Origin: Chara braunii
Taxonomy: Eukaryota; Streptophyta; Charophyceae; Charales; Characeae
Assembly (NCBI GenBank): GCA_003427395.1
Contig: BFEA01000859.1
Coordinates: forward strand, 383,614-424,973
Direction: 5' to 3'
Length of the DNA: 41,360 nucleotides
Positions within the stretch are counted from its first letter, which is position 1. The number at the start of each line of letters is the position of its first letter. Under the pieces are notes generated by a model. The model saw only the letters and a program-made list of their open reading frames with translations, was not told where the DNA came from and did not search any database. The position numbers were made by a program, and so were the translations under genes. This document shows, piece by piece, positions 1 through 9,362 of this stretch.

Positions 1-430
1 GTCCCAACATATCGTCATCATCTGTAGCTGGCGGCAACACTGTCCACGTCCCAGCATATCGTTATCATCTGTAGCTGGCGACAACACTGTCCACGTCCCA
101 GCATATCGTCATCATTTGTAGCTGGCGGCAACACTGTCCACGTTCCAGCATATCGTCATCATCTGTAGCTGGCGGCGACACTGTACACGTCCCAGCATAT
201 AATCATCGTCTGAAGCTGGCGGCACACTGCCCACATCCCAACATATCATCGTCATCTGAAGTTGGCGGCACACTGTCCACGTCCCAACATATCTGAAGTT
301 GGCGGCACACTGTCCACGTCCCAACATATCTGAAGCTGGCGACACACTGGCCATATCCCAGCATATAATGATCCCGTGGTTAGCGGCACACTGACCACGT
401 CCCAACCAATGCAGAGGGCACACTGGCCAC
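1..430. repeat. Minisatellite, about ten copies of a 32-47 bp unit
   Basis: The sequence is a head-to-tail array in which each unit starts near GTCCCARCATAT and ends CACTGTCCAC. The first four units are 47 bp, the next two 46 bp, then shorter 37-44 bp and 32 bp versions follow, so the array decays toward 430. It lies just past the integrase end of the minus-strand Ty3 element, so it is probably in that element's 3' untranslated part or LTR. The short open frames here are simply repeat read in frame. Confidence 0.85.
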
Positions 431-453
431 GACCCAGCATGTCTAGGCTGATG

Positions 454-1962
454 CTAGACGGCTCTCGGGCCTCGCCCCATCATTTTGGCCGAACTCGGAA
501 TCAAATCTGCATCTCTGAGTATGAATTTTCGGAGCCGGGAGCCGGATACTATACAATGGGATTTCATTCCATCCATGTTTACTAACTCAGAGGCCTTGCC
601 TTCAACCTCTATGATGATCCTGAAAGGTCCCATCCACCTGGACTCCAATCTCTTGGTCCACTGCGTCTCGATAAATGTATCATGCAAAAATACAATATCC
701 CCGACCTGAAGTCGTTCCTTCCTGATGTACCTCTTGCTATTTCATCGGGTCTGGTCAGATAACCTGCTGTCTTACATCCTCTTTGTGGCCTCGATTATGG
801 TCTCATCCACTTCCTTGATCTGCCTGATCCTCAGTCTCAGCAACTCCTCTATGGAGTATGACTCTCTCTGTGTCTCATGGGTCCAGGTCTCAACTAGGTT
901 CTCAATGGGAGAAGTAACATACCGGCCGTACCAGAGTGTAACAGGTGCGTAACTTGTAGTCCATTTGATAGTCACATTGTCAGCATAGACAGTCGCTCTC
1001 AAGAAGGATGGTCATCTTCTGGAATCACCTCGGCACCATTTTGATACAGCAACCTTTAAAGTCTTGTGACCTCTTTCCACTGGTGCATTAGCCTGAGGAT
1101 GATATGGTGTCACAAATCTGACTCTGACTCCAAGTCTGAACATGAGCTTTCTGACCATCTCGTTCTTGAATTTTGATCCCCGATCAGCCACAAAGTCACA
1201 TATGAAGGGGTACCTTAGGTAGATTTCCTCGATCCAATCTGCCACTGTTTTTGCAGTTTTCTTACATATGGATTTTACTTCAACATAACCAGACATATTG
1301 TCTCTCATATTTAGTATATATTTCATTTCATCCTTACCAGGTGGCATAATAATTAGATCAAGATGAACAGTACTACCAGTCTCAACAAGAACATTGGGGT
1401 ATACGGGTTCAATCAGTCTCATAGATAATCTTTTCTGACAGACTTCACATGACTTACAATATCTCATAACCATATCCCTCAGACCATCCCAGTGATATAG
1501 TCAGGATATTTTATAGTATGTAGCATCAGCTCCCCTATGACCCTCTGCTAGACCTTCATGCAGTGCGGCGATCACCTCTAGTTGCCTTTCCCTACCAAAT
1601 ACCACTCTCAGCGGCGGTAGCCCTTCCTTAGCATCTACAAAAAGGTGACCCCTACGTAGTCTAAAGGTCCTTTTTGCCCTCTCATGGTAGAATTCGTTCA
1701 ACAGATTACTGCTCATTACTATACCGATCCTCTTATACTCTCCATCATATTCTTCCTTTCTAAGCCTTCCCTCATCATCCTTACTCTGTTCTAAATCTTC
1801 TGACCCATCCTCTATCTCATTCAATTGACGCTCAACCATTCTTGAACTCTCAGTCAGCTCACGAGTTGCAACAACGGCCTGTTCTACCATCCCACACCAC
1901 CCTTCTTCCTCATCCTCTTGAATCAAGAGGTAGTGGAGGTAGGGATCTTCCTTTTTACCCAA
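454..1962 (-). pseudogene. Integrase of retroelement 1
   Basis: Integrase inserts the cDNA copy of the element into the genome. The zinc-binding region is visible as LHEGLAEGHRG around 1545 and CKSCEVCQKR around 1440. The DDE core follows: HLDLIIMP (first Asp), VADRGSKF (second Asp) and PYHPQANAPVERGH (Glu), so all three catalytic residues are present. The C-terminal region has LWYGRY near 925 and the GPF/Y-type RWMGPFRI near 625. The frame is continuous from 1962 to 454 but carries stops at 1501, 1012, 772 and about 730. The stop at 1012 falls where a tryptophan is plausible (TGG to TGA). The residue after ADRGS is Lys where Glu is usual, which is another G-to-A type change. No chromodomain is seen. 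Confidence 0.9.
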
Positions 1963-2106
1963 GCAGTCTTCTCAACTAGTTGCCATGGCTGAGGACGTAT
2001 AACAATTGAGAGCAGGAGGTAGCCCTTCATCATCATCCCCCATAAGGAATTCGTCAACGAAGGGTGCCTCCTCAAGAGATTCATCATCTATTGATCCCCA
2101 TTCCAC

Positions 2107-3574
2107 GCGGCTTGACCCATCAGCTCGATTCTTATCAGTAGGTACCTTTTCTAATACAAAATCATACGTCCATATCTGAGCTATTCACCTACTGACCGTA
2201 GCATTTACTTGCTGATGTCTTTTAACAGCGCCAATTACTGCCGTGAAATTTGTTTTTAGGATGAATCTTCGTCCCATAATGTAGTGTCTAAACACCCTAA
2301 GACAGTGCATGATTGCCAGAAGTTCCTTCCTAAATTGAATATAGCCTCTCTCAACCGAATTAAGGGTGTGACTCTCAAATCGAAGTGGTCTTTCTTTACC
2401 ATTCTCATCTCGTTGCACGAGCACTCCTCCTAATGCTATCGGGCCGCCGTCAGCTTCAATGATGAAGGACCTCTCCCTTTCATCGTCGAAGTAGGGTACT
2501 CCTAATACGACCCCGCCATCTCTTAACTTATCTTGAAGTGTCCGTGCAGCCTTCTCTCTTTGGTCAGACCACCCTAAGCTAGCTCCTTGTTTCACCATTT
2601 CTCTAAGAGGCTCGACTATCCTGGCAAACCCGGGGATGAAGATCCGCCAAAAGCTCCAGACCCCTAGGAAACTCCTTACTTCCCCAACCGTTTTTAGAGG
2701 CATAGGCCAGTTCAGGATTTTATCCACCTTCTTCGGATCGGGGCTCCTTCCTTCCAAGAAGTACCTAAAACCCAAGATCGTGACCTCCCTTTGAAACAAT
2801 AGTCATTTCGGTCCGCTGGCTGTTAGGTTGTATTTAGCCAACCTTTCTAGTACTTTCGCCACTCCCTGCGCATGTTCCCACACAAACCGCCTAACTCGAC
2901 CATCCACTAAGGTCTCATTTTTTTCCTTCAATCCTTTAACCGGATTGTTATCGATGTATGGAAACGTGACCTCTGGGCATATGTCCTCCATGACCTTCAG
3001 CATGTCTCGCTGGACAACCGCGACCCCATTCGTCCACCCTTGAGGCACCACACACATTTGTATGAGGCCTCTAGGTGTGCATGGCGGTCATAGGTCGACT
3101 AGTAGGATCCATGGGGAACTGGTCATAGCCAGAGTATAAGTCTACTAGGGAGTAAATGCTCCTTCCGGCGAAAGATTCGGCTAGTAGATCCGCGTTCGGT
3201 AAACTACCCGCATCACGAACAGTTACCGAATGCAACTTTTGCAAGTTTTGTATCCAGCGGCGACGTCCTCCTGGCTTCCAAAAACGAAACCAGTGATTGA
3301 CATATGCACCATCCGCCGGTTCTGCAACGTTGGAGGCGATCTTCTGGTTTATGTACTTCATTACCTCCTTCTCTTCCTTTTGATAATATTTTGTGGGTCT
3401 ATCATTCCAAGGCGTGTGAGGAACGGTCCAAATCTTGACCATCTTGATCACGTCAACGTCCAGTCGTCCCCTCTCCTCACCATTAAAGGAAAAGGCTCCA
3501 CTGTACTTCTGACATAATTCACATATGAAATCCGTCTCAGCCGGCAGAAGGAAGTTATCGGTTCCTACCTTCAT
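2107..3574 (-). pseudogene. Reverse transcriptase and RNase H of retroelement 1
   Basis: The region copies element RNA into DNA and removes the RNA strand. RT motifs in order are SIYSLVDLYSGYDQFPMD near 3140 (first catalytic Asp present), PQGWTNGV near 3035 and PYIDNN at 2947-2961. The last should be a YxDD box, but its second Asp is Asn. RNase H shows FIIEADGG (Asp), FRKELLAI (Glu) and LKTNFTAV at about 2245, where the usual third-site Asp is Asn. A later Asp is in KNRADG near 2120. A frameshift lies near 3065, an in-frame TGA at 2803, and a TGA at 2185 where Trp is expected (RxIAQIW). This copy could not reverse transcribe. Confidence 0.9.
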
Positions 3575-4037
3575 TATCTTGAACCTCTCTGGGTAATCCT
3601 TCCCCCTTTTAATGCAGCCTCTCTTAACCCCTTAATTATTTTCCTTTCCTTCTTTAATGCTTCATTATAGTCCTTTTCTATCAAGACTGTCACCGGATTC
3701 TTCTTAACGCCCTTACGTTTGTACTTCCTCTTGGACCCGATGACTATTTTCATAAAAAAGGCCCAGTTGCAGAGAAGGTGAGCTGCATCGTGCCTGCTTT
3801 TGCCGCCCTCACAGCATCCTTGAATCCTGTCATCTCTCTCTTATCGCCCAGCTCCTTCTCTTTATCCAGGAGCTTGAGCATCTTCCCGATATCATTTACT
3901 CTAATCGTCATCTTCTCGTCTATTATTCCACTTTCTTTCAGTTTTGCTCGTACTTCCTCAATCAGCTTGTCAGATTCTCCATGCTTAAAAGAGTTAACAT
4001 GTCGCTGATGACGAGGATGATGCCTATCACTTATCAC
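3575..4037 (-). pseudogene. Protease-RT linker of retroelement 1
   Basis: Two lysine- and glutamate-rich open stretches lie between protease and RT. One, 4037-3750, contains KLIEEVRAKLKES and DKEKELGDKREM and looks helical. The other, about 3740-3590, reads MKIVIGSKRKYKRKG followed by LIEKDYNEALKKERK. They are in different registers from each other and from RT, with a frameshift in a purine run near 3600. No catalytic motif is visible. The position fits the variable linker that precedes RT in plant Ty3 elements. Function not assigned. Confidence 0.55.
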
Positions 4038-4141
4038 AAAGGCCTGTTCTTGACCAATGACAGAATCCTGAAGAGAGAGTCAGACCGCTCCATCATGGCC
4101 AAAGAATGCACAAACCTTCATTCTATGTAGGAAAGGGGCTC

Positions 4142-4504
4142 CTAGAATGCAGTCATGATCCAAGTTGGGAACCACAAAACTAAGGATCTCGGCCCGTAAA
4201 GTTTCAATCCGAATAGGCAATCGTCAACAAAACCTTCCAAAGACAGGAATCCGGCTATATTAGAAAGCTGATGATTAGCCTTCCCGTCTATTCCAAGCCC
4301 ACACGATCTCATCATGGCCGAGGACATAAGAACCATCTCGGCCTCGGAGTCCACTAAGGCTCTAACTCTCACGTCGTTTACGGAGATATTCAAGTAGCCA
4401 CACGACATATTGCCAAACCTCATCTTGGTCCCAGGCGAGGCTCTTTCCACATACTGAGGGAAGAGTCTTAGGCTATTGATTTCTACCTTCCGCCTTTCAA
4501 CCAT
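4142..4504 (-). pseudogene. Aspartic protease of retroelement 1
   Basis: The retropepsin-like protease would cut the Gag-Pol polyprotein and act as a dimer. The active-site segment reads VRALVDSEAEMVLMSS near 4330-4375. The family motif is D-S/T-G, and here the glycine is Glu (codon at 4343-4345). A single G-to-A change explains this, and it should inactivate the enzyme. The downstream CGLGIDGKANHQ and hydrophobic GFLSLEGF segments fit the family fold. It is in the same register as gag (5246) and the RT start (3071), so it belonged to one gag-pol frame. Confidence 0.75.
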
Positions 4505-4513
4505 CTTTTTGAG

Positions 4514-4921
4514 TTATTCTCCAAACTTTGGCACCAAGGCTACCGCCTCCTTCCAGGATAGGGTGATCTCGATTTCTTCAAGTAGTTTCTTTACTACTTC
4601 ATCTATCGAGACACCCTCCTCGGCCTCGGATCTCAAGACCACCTTCCTCTTTTTCTCGACAACTTCCCTTCCTTTCCCTTTCTTCACTAGGTCCGTGGTC
4701 CCATCGATCAACTGGTCTAACTCTCTTTGAGCCTTCTCCCGCTTTTTCTCTTCAACCTCTCTTTGGCTGATATGGGATACATTCAGGTTTTGACTTCCAG
4801 GATTATCGTCTCGAGCCACTATCTCCGGAGGTAGCATACCGTCAAAGGTGACAACATTAATCCTAACCTTCTTCTTTTTATCCTTATTGGTCTTAGCCTT
4901 TTCTAGGATTACCGCTCGCAT
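4514..4921 (-). pseudogene. Charged spacer between zinc knuckle and protease, retroelement 1
   Basis: The open stretch is rich in Lys, Glu and Arg (KTNKDKKKKVRINVV, then SQREVEEKKREKAQREL) and is predicted by eye to be helical or coiled coil. It is in the same reading register as the flanking gag and protease and is preceded by a stop at about 4930. It has no recognisable domain and is best read as the polyprotein spacer. Confidence 0.55.
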
Positions 4922-6064
4922 CCCTCCTTTGACTCAGAAATCTACCTTGTTCCAATTGGTATCACAGATGTGCCCATTGGCGTTTTTCTAGACAATCCCT
5001 TCTTCAAGCTTTTTCTCTAACGTCAGACACCGGGTTAGAGTATGACCTTCCTCGTCACAATAATAACATCGGAAGGGGTCATCTCTCATTTGCCAATCTC
5101 GGCTCTTATTATCTTTCTTCCAATCCCGGTCGTGCTTCTTTTTTTGTTTCTCTTTTCTCCTTCGCCTAGCGTCATCATCATCACTACTCTCGCTCCCACT
5201 CTTACTTTCTTCCTTTTGCTTCTCCTTCTTTCTTTCTTTCCTACCTTATTCGGCTCCAACAAGTGTTTGAGTTGCTGCGGCAGGAAGGGTTAACTTTTCG
5301 AAGCTACCAAGCTTAACGAGAAGATCAAGGATCTCCTCGGCCTTCAAGTTTTCTCTCATAGTTGCCTCAACATTTCCCTCTCTTGCACGAGTGATTGCTT
5401 TCATCTGTTCCAAAGACCATTTCCTGTGGGACACAGAAGGCAACCCATGGATCATCTCAACCACTTCATCCCACTTTAGAGGATAATGGGCAGCGTGACT
5501 TACCACACTCTTTCTTTCATCCTCCGCGAAGTTAGTCAGTAGGACATGACATTTTTGTGCCTCGACTAGGAAGGGTACTCTCCGCTCAACCCTCTCAAAA
5601 TCCTTTAGAAATTGATCGAGGGTAGCATACTTGGAGCGTCGTACATCCAACAAATTTTGCATGGTTGTTGGGACCTCATACTTGGCGTACTTTTCCAGCA
5701 TTTTTTGCCTTACGTCCGTCCATGTTGTTAGCCCTTGTGTCATTTTTGTTACTGACACCCTCATCTTAGGTTCAACATAGGCTAGCAGAGCTTTCAACTT
5801 CTGTTTATCCGACCAACCATAGCTCATACTGAAGACATCATAGTCTTTCAGGAACTTCCTGACCTTGGTTCCATCACAACAGGGTATGTTCTCTGGAGAT
5901 ACCTTAGTTCTTGGAAGGTCTAGACGGACATTCATAGTGTCCATCCCGGTCTTCATGGCCTCTATTCGGTTCAACATCTCTCGAAGAACCACGATAGTGG
6001 TCACTTCTCCATCCCCAGCAGAGGAGCTAGCACGGCTCTGTCGTGCGTTCGGTTCTTTGACCAT
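4922..6064 (-). pseudogene. Gag of retroelement 1: capsid plus CCHC zinc knuckle
   Basis: Gag forms the particle that packages element RNA. A 272-codon open stretch (6064-5246) has a short coiled coil (LREMLNRIEAMKTGMD). It then has a retrotransposon-gag capsid signature: GTKVRKFLKDYDVFS, LLAYVEPKMRVSV, WTDVRQKMLEKY and TLDQFLKDFERVERR. After a stop at 5246 the same register continues through an acidic and basic spacer to a zinc knuckle, CYYCDEEGHTLTRC (5027-5068), a perfect C-x2-C-x4-H-x4-C. The ATG at 6064 is only the first in this open stretch. The frame is open upstream of it (SITSKLDRM), toward the module region, so the native start may lie further upstream. Confidence 0.85.
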
Positions 6065-6089
6065 CCTGTCTAGTTTACTGGTTATGCTC

Positions 6090-6750
6090 CTACTTCTTCC
6101 TGAACCTTTCCTCTCTTCGGATTGCCTTTAAAATTGGTTCCCAGTTTCTGCCGTCAGTAGAACTTTCTGGCAGATGGGGCTCAGAAAACCTATCAAACAC
6201 AATCGGAGTTATGTTACTAACTACTCTTGCCCCTTTTCTTTCTAACTCTCTCTTTTCTTGATCAACTATATTTCTAATCCAACTTCGAAAAAACTCGCAA
6301 TCTGTCCCTCTCTCTCTCAATAAGGGAACAGGGTCGGATATCGTATTCACCAGTGTCAAGGAACTTCACTACAAGGATATACGCCTTACAAGGTGCATGC
6401 TTCTCCTCCAGGGATATACAGCGCTCTACCTTGTAGGGAAAAACTCCTCCACTGGTAAAAGGAACTAGGGCGTCCAGTGCTGCCGTGACTGCCGGACAGT
6501 AACCAAACATTGCCAAATTTCTAACTCCTCTTAGTATCACTCTCAACCTTCCATATTCATCATAGACTTTGAGCTCCCCTTCTACTCCATAGACGCCGAT
6601 GCCAATGCAGAGTTCACCTTCGGTTTCGTCGATGCAAGACGCGCTTCTCCTGATTTTCACTACCTCTGTTACTGGATCTCGAACCCTGCTACAAATCAAG
6701 GACCCTAACAAGCATTTCTCACGACTCCAACTGCGAATGAGGGCTCTCAC
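6090..6750 (-). pseudogene. Repeated module, copy d (unrecognised domain)
   Basis: This is the last of four related modules between primer site and gag. The N-terminal part reads GELCIGIGVYGVEG, VYDEYGRLRVILRG, then FTSGGVFPYKVERC. The middle reads AYILVVKFLDTGEYDIRP near 6345. After a frameshift at about 6310 the C-terminal part reads FDRFSEPHLPE and STDGRNWEPILKAIRR at about 6120-6165. The block-wise match to copies a-c is seen directly. I do not recognise the family. It runs almost into gag (24 bp between the stop at 6090 and the gag ATG), so it was probably fused to gag or just upstream of it. Confidence 0.6.
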
Positions 6751-6880
6751 CTTCTCAGACTAAGTTACCTCTAATCGGGCTTTCACGATTGCCTTTTGCC
6801 ATCTCATAATTTCTCCATCTTTAGTGAGCCCTGCATTCACCGAGTTTCTCTCTAAGAAGCCAATAAGTTTTCTGTTTTTG

Positions 6881-7730
6881 TCAAGTGATAGAAAATTCAG
6901 GAGATCCTTCGTCCTGGACTTCGGACCGACGTACAAAGGTATAAAGAAACAACGTCTTTGGTCGCATGACTAGGTCATTTTCTCTTGCCTTGCCAACCAC
7001 GGCAATAGCTTCTAGAAGAGGCGTCCAGTCTCTCCTGTCAGCGAAGCTATTCGTAGTCAGAAAACTAGGGAGTCTTTCAAATTGCCTGACTCGTTTTCCC
7101 CAGGTCACTTTCTTATGCAAGCTCCGAAGTAGTCCCCTTATCCTCGAGAGGTGAATGTATACTCTCCTCAGACACTCTAAATAACCTTCTTCCTCCTGAA
7201 TTCCTTCCTGAGCATAAACCCTCACGTCAAGCTCTTCAGTTTTGAGAAATCTTACCACTAGAATACTAAACGTCCTTCCTTACAGATGTCATGTCTCAAT
7301 ATCTCGAACGGGCTATCAGTCTCAGTTACTTTATCTAACCATCCTCTACCAATGGTCACAGTCACAATTGACATAGAGTTTTCGCATTCCAGTATCATTG
7401 CCTTGGGCTGCCTCTAACGCCTCCAGCCAGACCGTCCGCAGGATGCTGCCTAGATAAGATGGTCTCGTCTCTCGCATGTAGCATCACTCTCCTGCCATCC
7501 AAGCTTTTGCAATCCAACAAATGCCTAATCTTAGTCTGACCCGTAATTGCTATAAAAGCAGTCGCTCGCATAAGCTCAAGGTAATGCTCTACCATGCCAA
7601 TCTCGTCGTACATACCTAGCCTAGTGTCGCATCCTCTCACAGCCCCGATGACAGTCGCTTGCCGTTCGTCTAGATAGACCTCAAAGCAGAAGCTCTCTCC
7701 ATCATCAGGGGTGTAGACATCGATCGGCAT
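6881..7730 (-). pseudogene. Repeated module, copy c (unrecognised domain)
   Basis: The module spans two open stretches. The first (7730-7395) has GESFCFEVYLDERQ and the MYDEIGMVEHYLELMR segment matching copy d's VYDEYG segment. The second (7258-6881) has VRFLKTEELDVRVY near 7230, then VRQFERLPSF and FADRRDWTPLLEAIA near 7030. At least two frameshifts lie between about 7390 and 7255. This copy is the most divergent, with FLDT changed to FLKT and DGRNW to DRRDW. Confidence 0.55.
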
Positions 7731-7750
7731 AGCTCACCACACTCGATCCC

Positions 7751-8152
7751 TTAATAGTAAGTTAATACCACGTTGAGGATTGGACCCCAGTCCTTCCCGT
7801 CGCAGAAGCTAGCACGCACAGGAGGACTTGGGAATCTCTCAAATTGCCTAGGTAGGACACTCCACGCCACTTTCTTTCCTTGTTGTTTCAATAATAACCT
7901 TTCATCTAAGATATACTCATCAGCAACTACCCAACACGCCTCATAATCAATCCCTCTCCTTGTTCCAGCAGATACGTATGGCCTTACATCATTCTCATTT
8001 ATATCAAGGAATCGGACTACAAGAACGTATAGAATCACTGAGTCATGCTCACAAGTCACACACCTCTCAATGACGTATGGGAAGGCACCTTCAGCCGTGA
8101 TCCTGGTCAGTGCCTCTATCGCTCTAGTTACTGCCGACAGGGGCTGCCTACC
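7751..8152 (-). pseudogene. Repeated module, copy b (unrecognised domain)
   Basis: The frame opens right after copy a with ALTRITAEGAFPYVIERC. It continues VLVVRFLDINENDVRPYV, KQQGKKVAWSVLPRQFERF, then SFCDGKDWGPILN near 7795. It matches copy a block by block over about 130 residues. The junction with copy a is in a different register, so the tandem pair is interrupted by a small indel near 8145. It lacks the N-terminal VYDExG part present in copies c and d. Confidence 0.6.
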
Positions 8153-8546
8153 AACTCTGCCTTCTCAGCGCCGCATTCATGATTGGCTGCCAGTTCCTAC
8201 CATCGCAGAATTCATGGGGTACTGGCGGGGTAGGAATCGTCTCATAAATCCTAGGTTGTAAGCTCCAACTCGCTTCTATCCCTTGCTGTCTCAACTGATC
8301 CCTCTTGGCTTTGACACACTCCACGATGACATCCCAGTTGGTAAAGAAACTAGGGTCCTGATCAGCCCCTTCTAGGATGTAGGGTCGAATATCATAATCA
8401 TCAGTGTCAAGGAATCTAGAGACAAGCACATGCACATTCGTTGTACTTTTCACACAAGTAATGCATTTGACAAACATATAAAGGAAGGCACCACCGCAGG
8501 TGACACGAGTTAGGGCTTCTAGGACATTATACTTTTCAGTCATCAT
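8148..8546 (-). pseudogene. Repeated module, copy a (unrecognised domain)
   Basis: The open stretch of 132 codons begins about 235 bases from the primer site, where the first retroelement protein would start. Blocks are ALTRVTCGGAFLYMFVKC, RFLDTDDYDIRPYILEG, RQQGIEASWSLQPRIYE and EFCDGRNWQPIMNAALRR. The conserved pattern across copies is FLDT-x2-(Y)D-(I/V)-RPY, a QG...WS turn, an R-x-(F/Y)-E turn, and (C)DGRNW-x-PI. No enzyme motif is visible. It could be an extra nucleic-acid-binding or structural protein of the element, which is guesswork. Confidence 0.6.
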
Positions 8547-8780
8547 CTGGTTTCTGACTTATGGACTTGTCAAGCGAAGGGTCCAGAAGACAAATTCCAA
8601 ACCCTTCCTTGCAGGTCTGAGTCACTTCAGATAGACTTCTGCAAGAGGCCCCTCCTCTTGGGGCTCCTCTAACCGAATAGTCTTTCTGACCTGAGTCAGA
8701 CCTTGTACGAAAGATTAGACTGTTGCCTAGTCACTGAATATTGTGACCAAGGTCCGCTCCCAGAAACTCAAAATTTTTGA
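8547..8780 (-). other. 5' leader of retroelement 1 with a perfect 17-bp hairpin
   Basis: This short untranslated stretch lies between primer site and first module. At 8768-8784 the sequence ACTCAAAA-T-TTTTGAGT is a perfect inverted repeat touching the primer site. A hairpin beside a primer site can help primer annealing or packaging in retroelements, but there is no direct evidence of that here. Confidence 0.5.
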
Positions 8781-8799
8781 GTCCCCGACAACGGCGCCA
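8781..8799 (-). other. Primer binding site, tRNA-Asp type
   Basis: Read on the minus strand the site is TGGCGCCGTTGTCGGGGAC. It is complementary to the 3' end of plant tRNA-Asp (which ends ...CCCCGGCAACGGCGCCA), with one difference. It is followed on the plus strand by TTTT and then TGTCGCGCCCCC at 8804, a good candidate for the LTR edge (LTR ending ...CGCGACA on the minus strand). This fixes the 5' end of retroelement 1. Confidence 0.8.
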
Positions 8800-8803
8800 T
8801 TTT

Positions 8804-9362
8804 TGTCGCGCCCCCACCGTTTCCAGGGCCAGGCTCGATGTCCCTCACCGACCGAGTACAGTGGGTTGGTGGACTCGCAGGCTGTTACACAGGAGTTTGG
8901 AAAGTTTTAGGGAAATTAGAAATGCATTCAATGGCAGCCTTTGTCACACAGTCGAGTAGTCAGGGTTATCCCTCCTGCCAGCGGCGATACGGCTTAAAGT
9001 GAGGCGTTCGGTTTTATCGCCTGCACCTGACCCCGTATAAAGGTCAGACTCAAGGTCACCGGAGTCCCTATTATCCAGAAGTCCTTCATATTGCCTTGCG
9101 CGTAACCTGTTGTAATAAGGAGTGATGAATAACTTGTTACCTCATGCATAAACATTCCATGCATTACAGGACATGCATCATAAATCAAATGACACTGAGA
9201 GGATGAAAAAAACAGAAACCAGACTCTGCGAGAGCATGACCAGAGACACGAGATTGAAGAGTAGTACACAGAGAATACAGAAAGCAGCCATAAAGGAGGC
9301 TGCAGTCACTGATAAATCATAATAATGTCATAATGCATCTCAGTGACTAGAATATACGAGCC
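8804..9362 (-). other. Probable 5' LTR edge of retroelement 1
   Basis: The sequence starts TGTCGCGCCCCC next to the primer site, as an LTR terminus should. It contains no supported gene. The second LTR is not in the window, so the length and outer boundary cannot be set. Whether the broken reading frame at 9363-10528 lies inside this LTR or belongs to something else cannot be decided from here. Confidence 0.45.

Larger units (their letters stand above)
454..8803 (-). mobile_element. Ty3/gypsy LTR retroelement 1, decayed, with an extra upstream coding region
   Basis: On the minus strand the order is primer binding site (8799-8781), a region of four repeated protein modules (8546-6090), gag (6064-4922), protease (about 4504-4142), RT and RNase H (3574 to about 2100) and integrase (1962-454). 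RT before integrase defines Ty3/gypsy. The tRNA-Asp-like primer site and a coding block between primer site and gag recall the plant Tat/Ogre group, but that assignment is inference. Frames at 5246, 4514, 4142 and 3071 are in one register, and 2803, 2185, 1501, 1012, 772 and 454 are in another. Gag-pol was therefore one long frame, broken by nonsense codons and at least one frameshift near 3065. The 3' LTR is not recognisable in this window. Confidence 0.85.
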
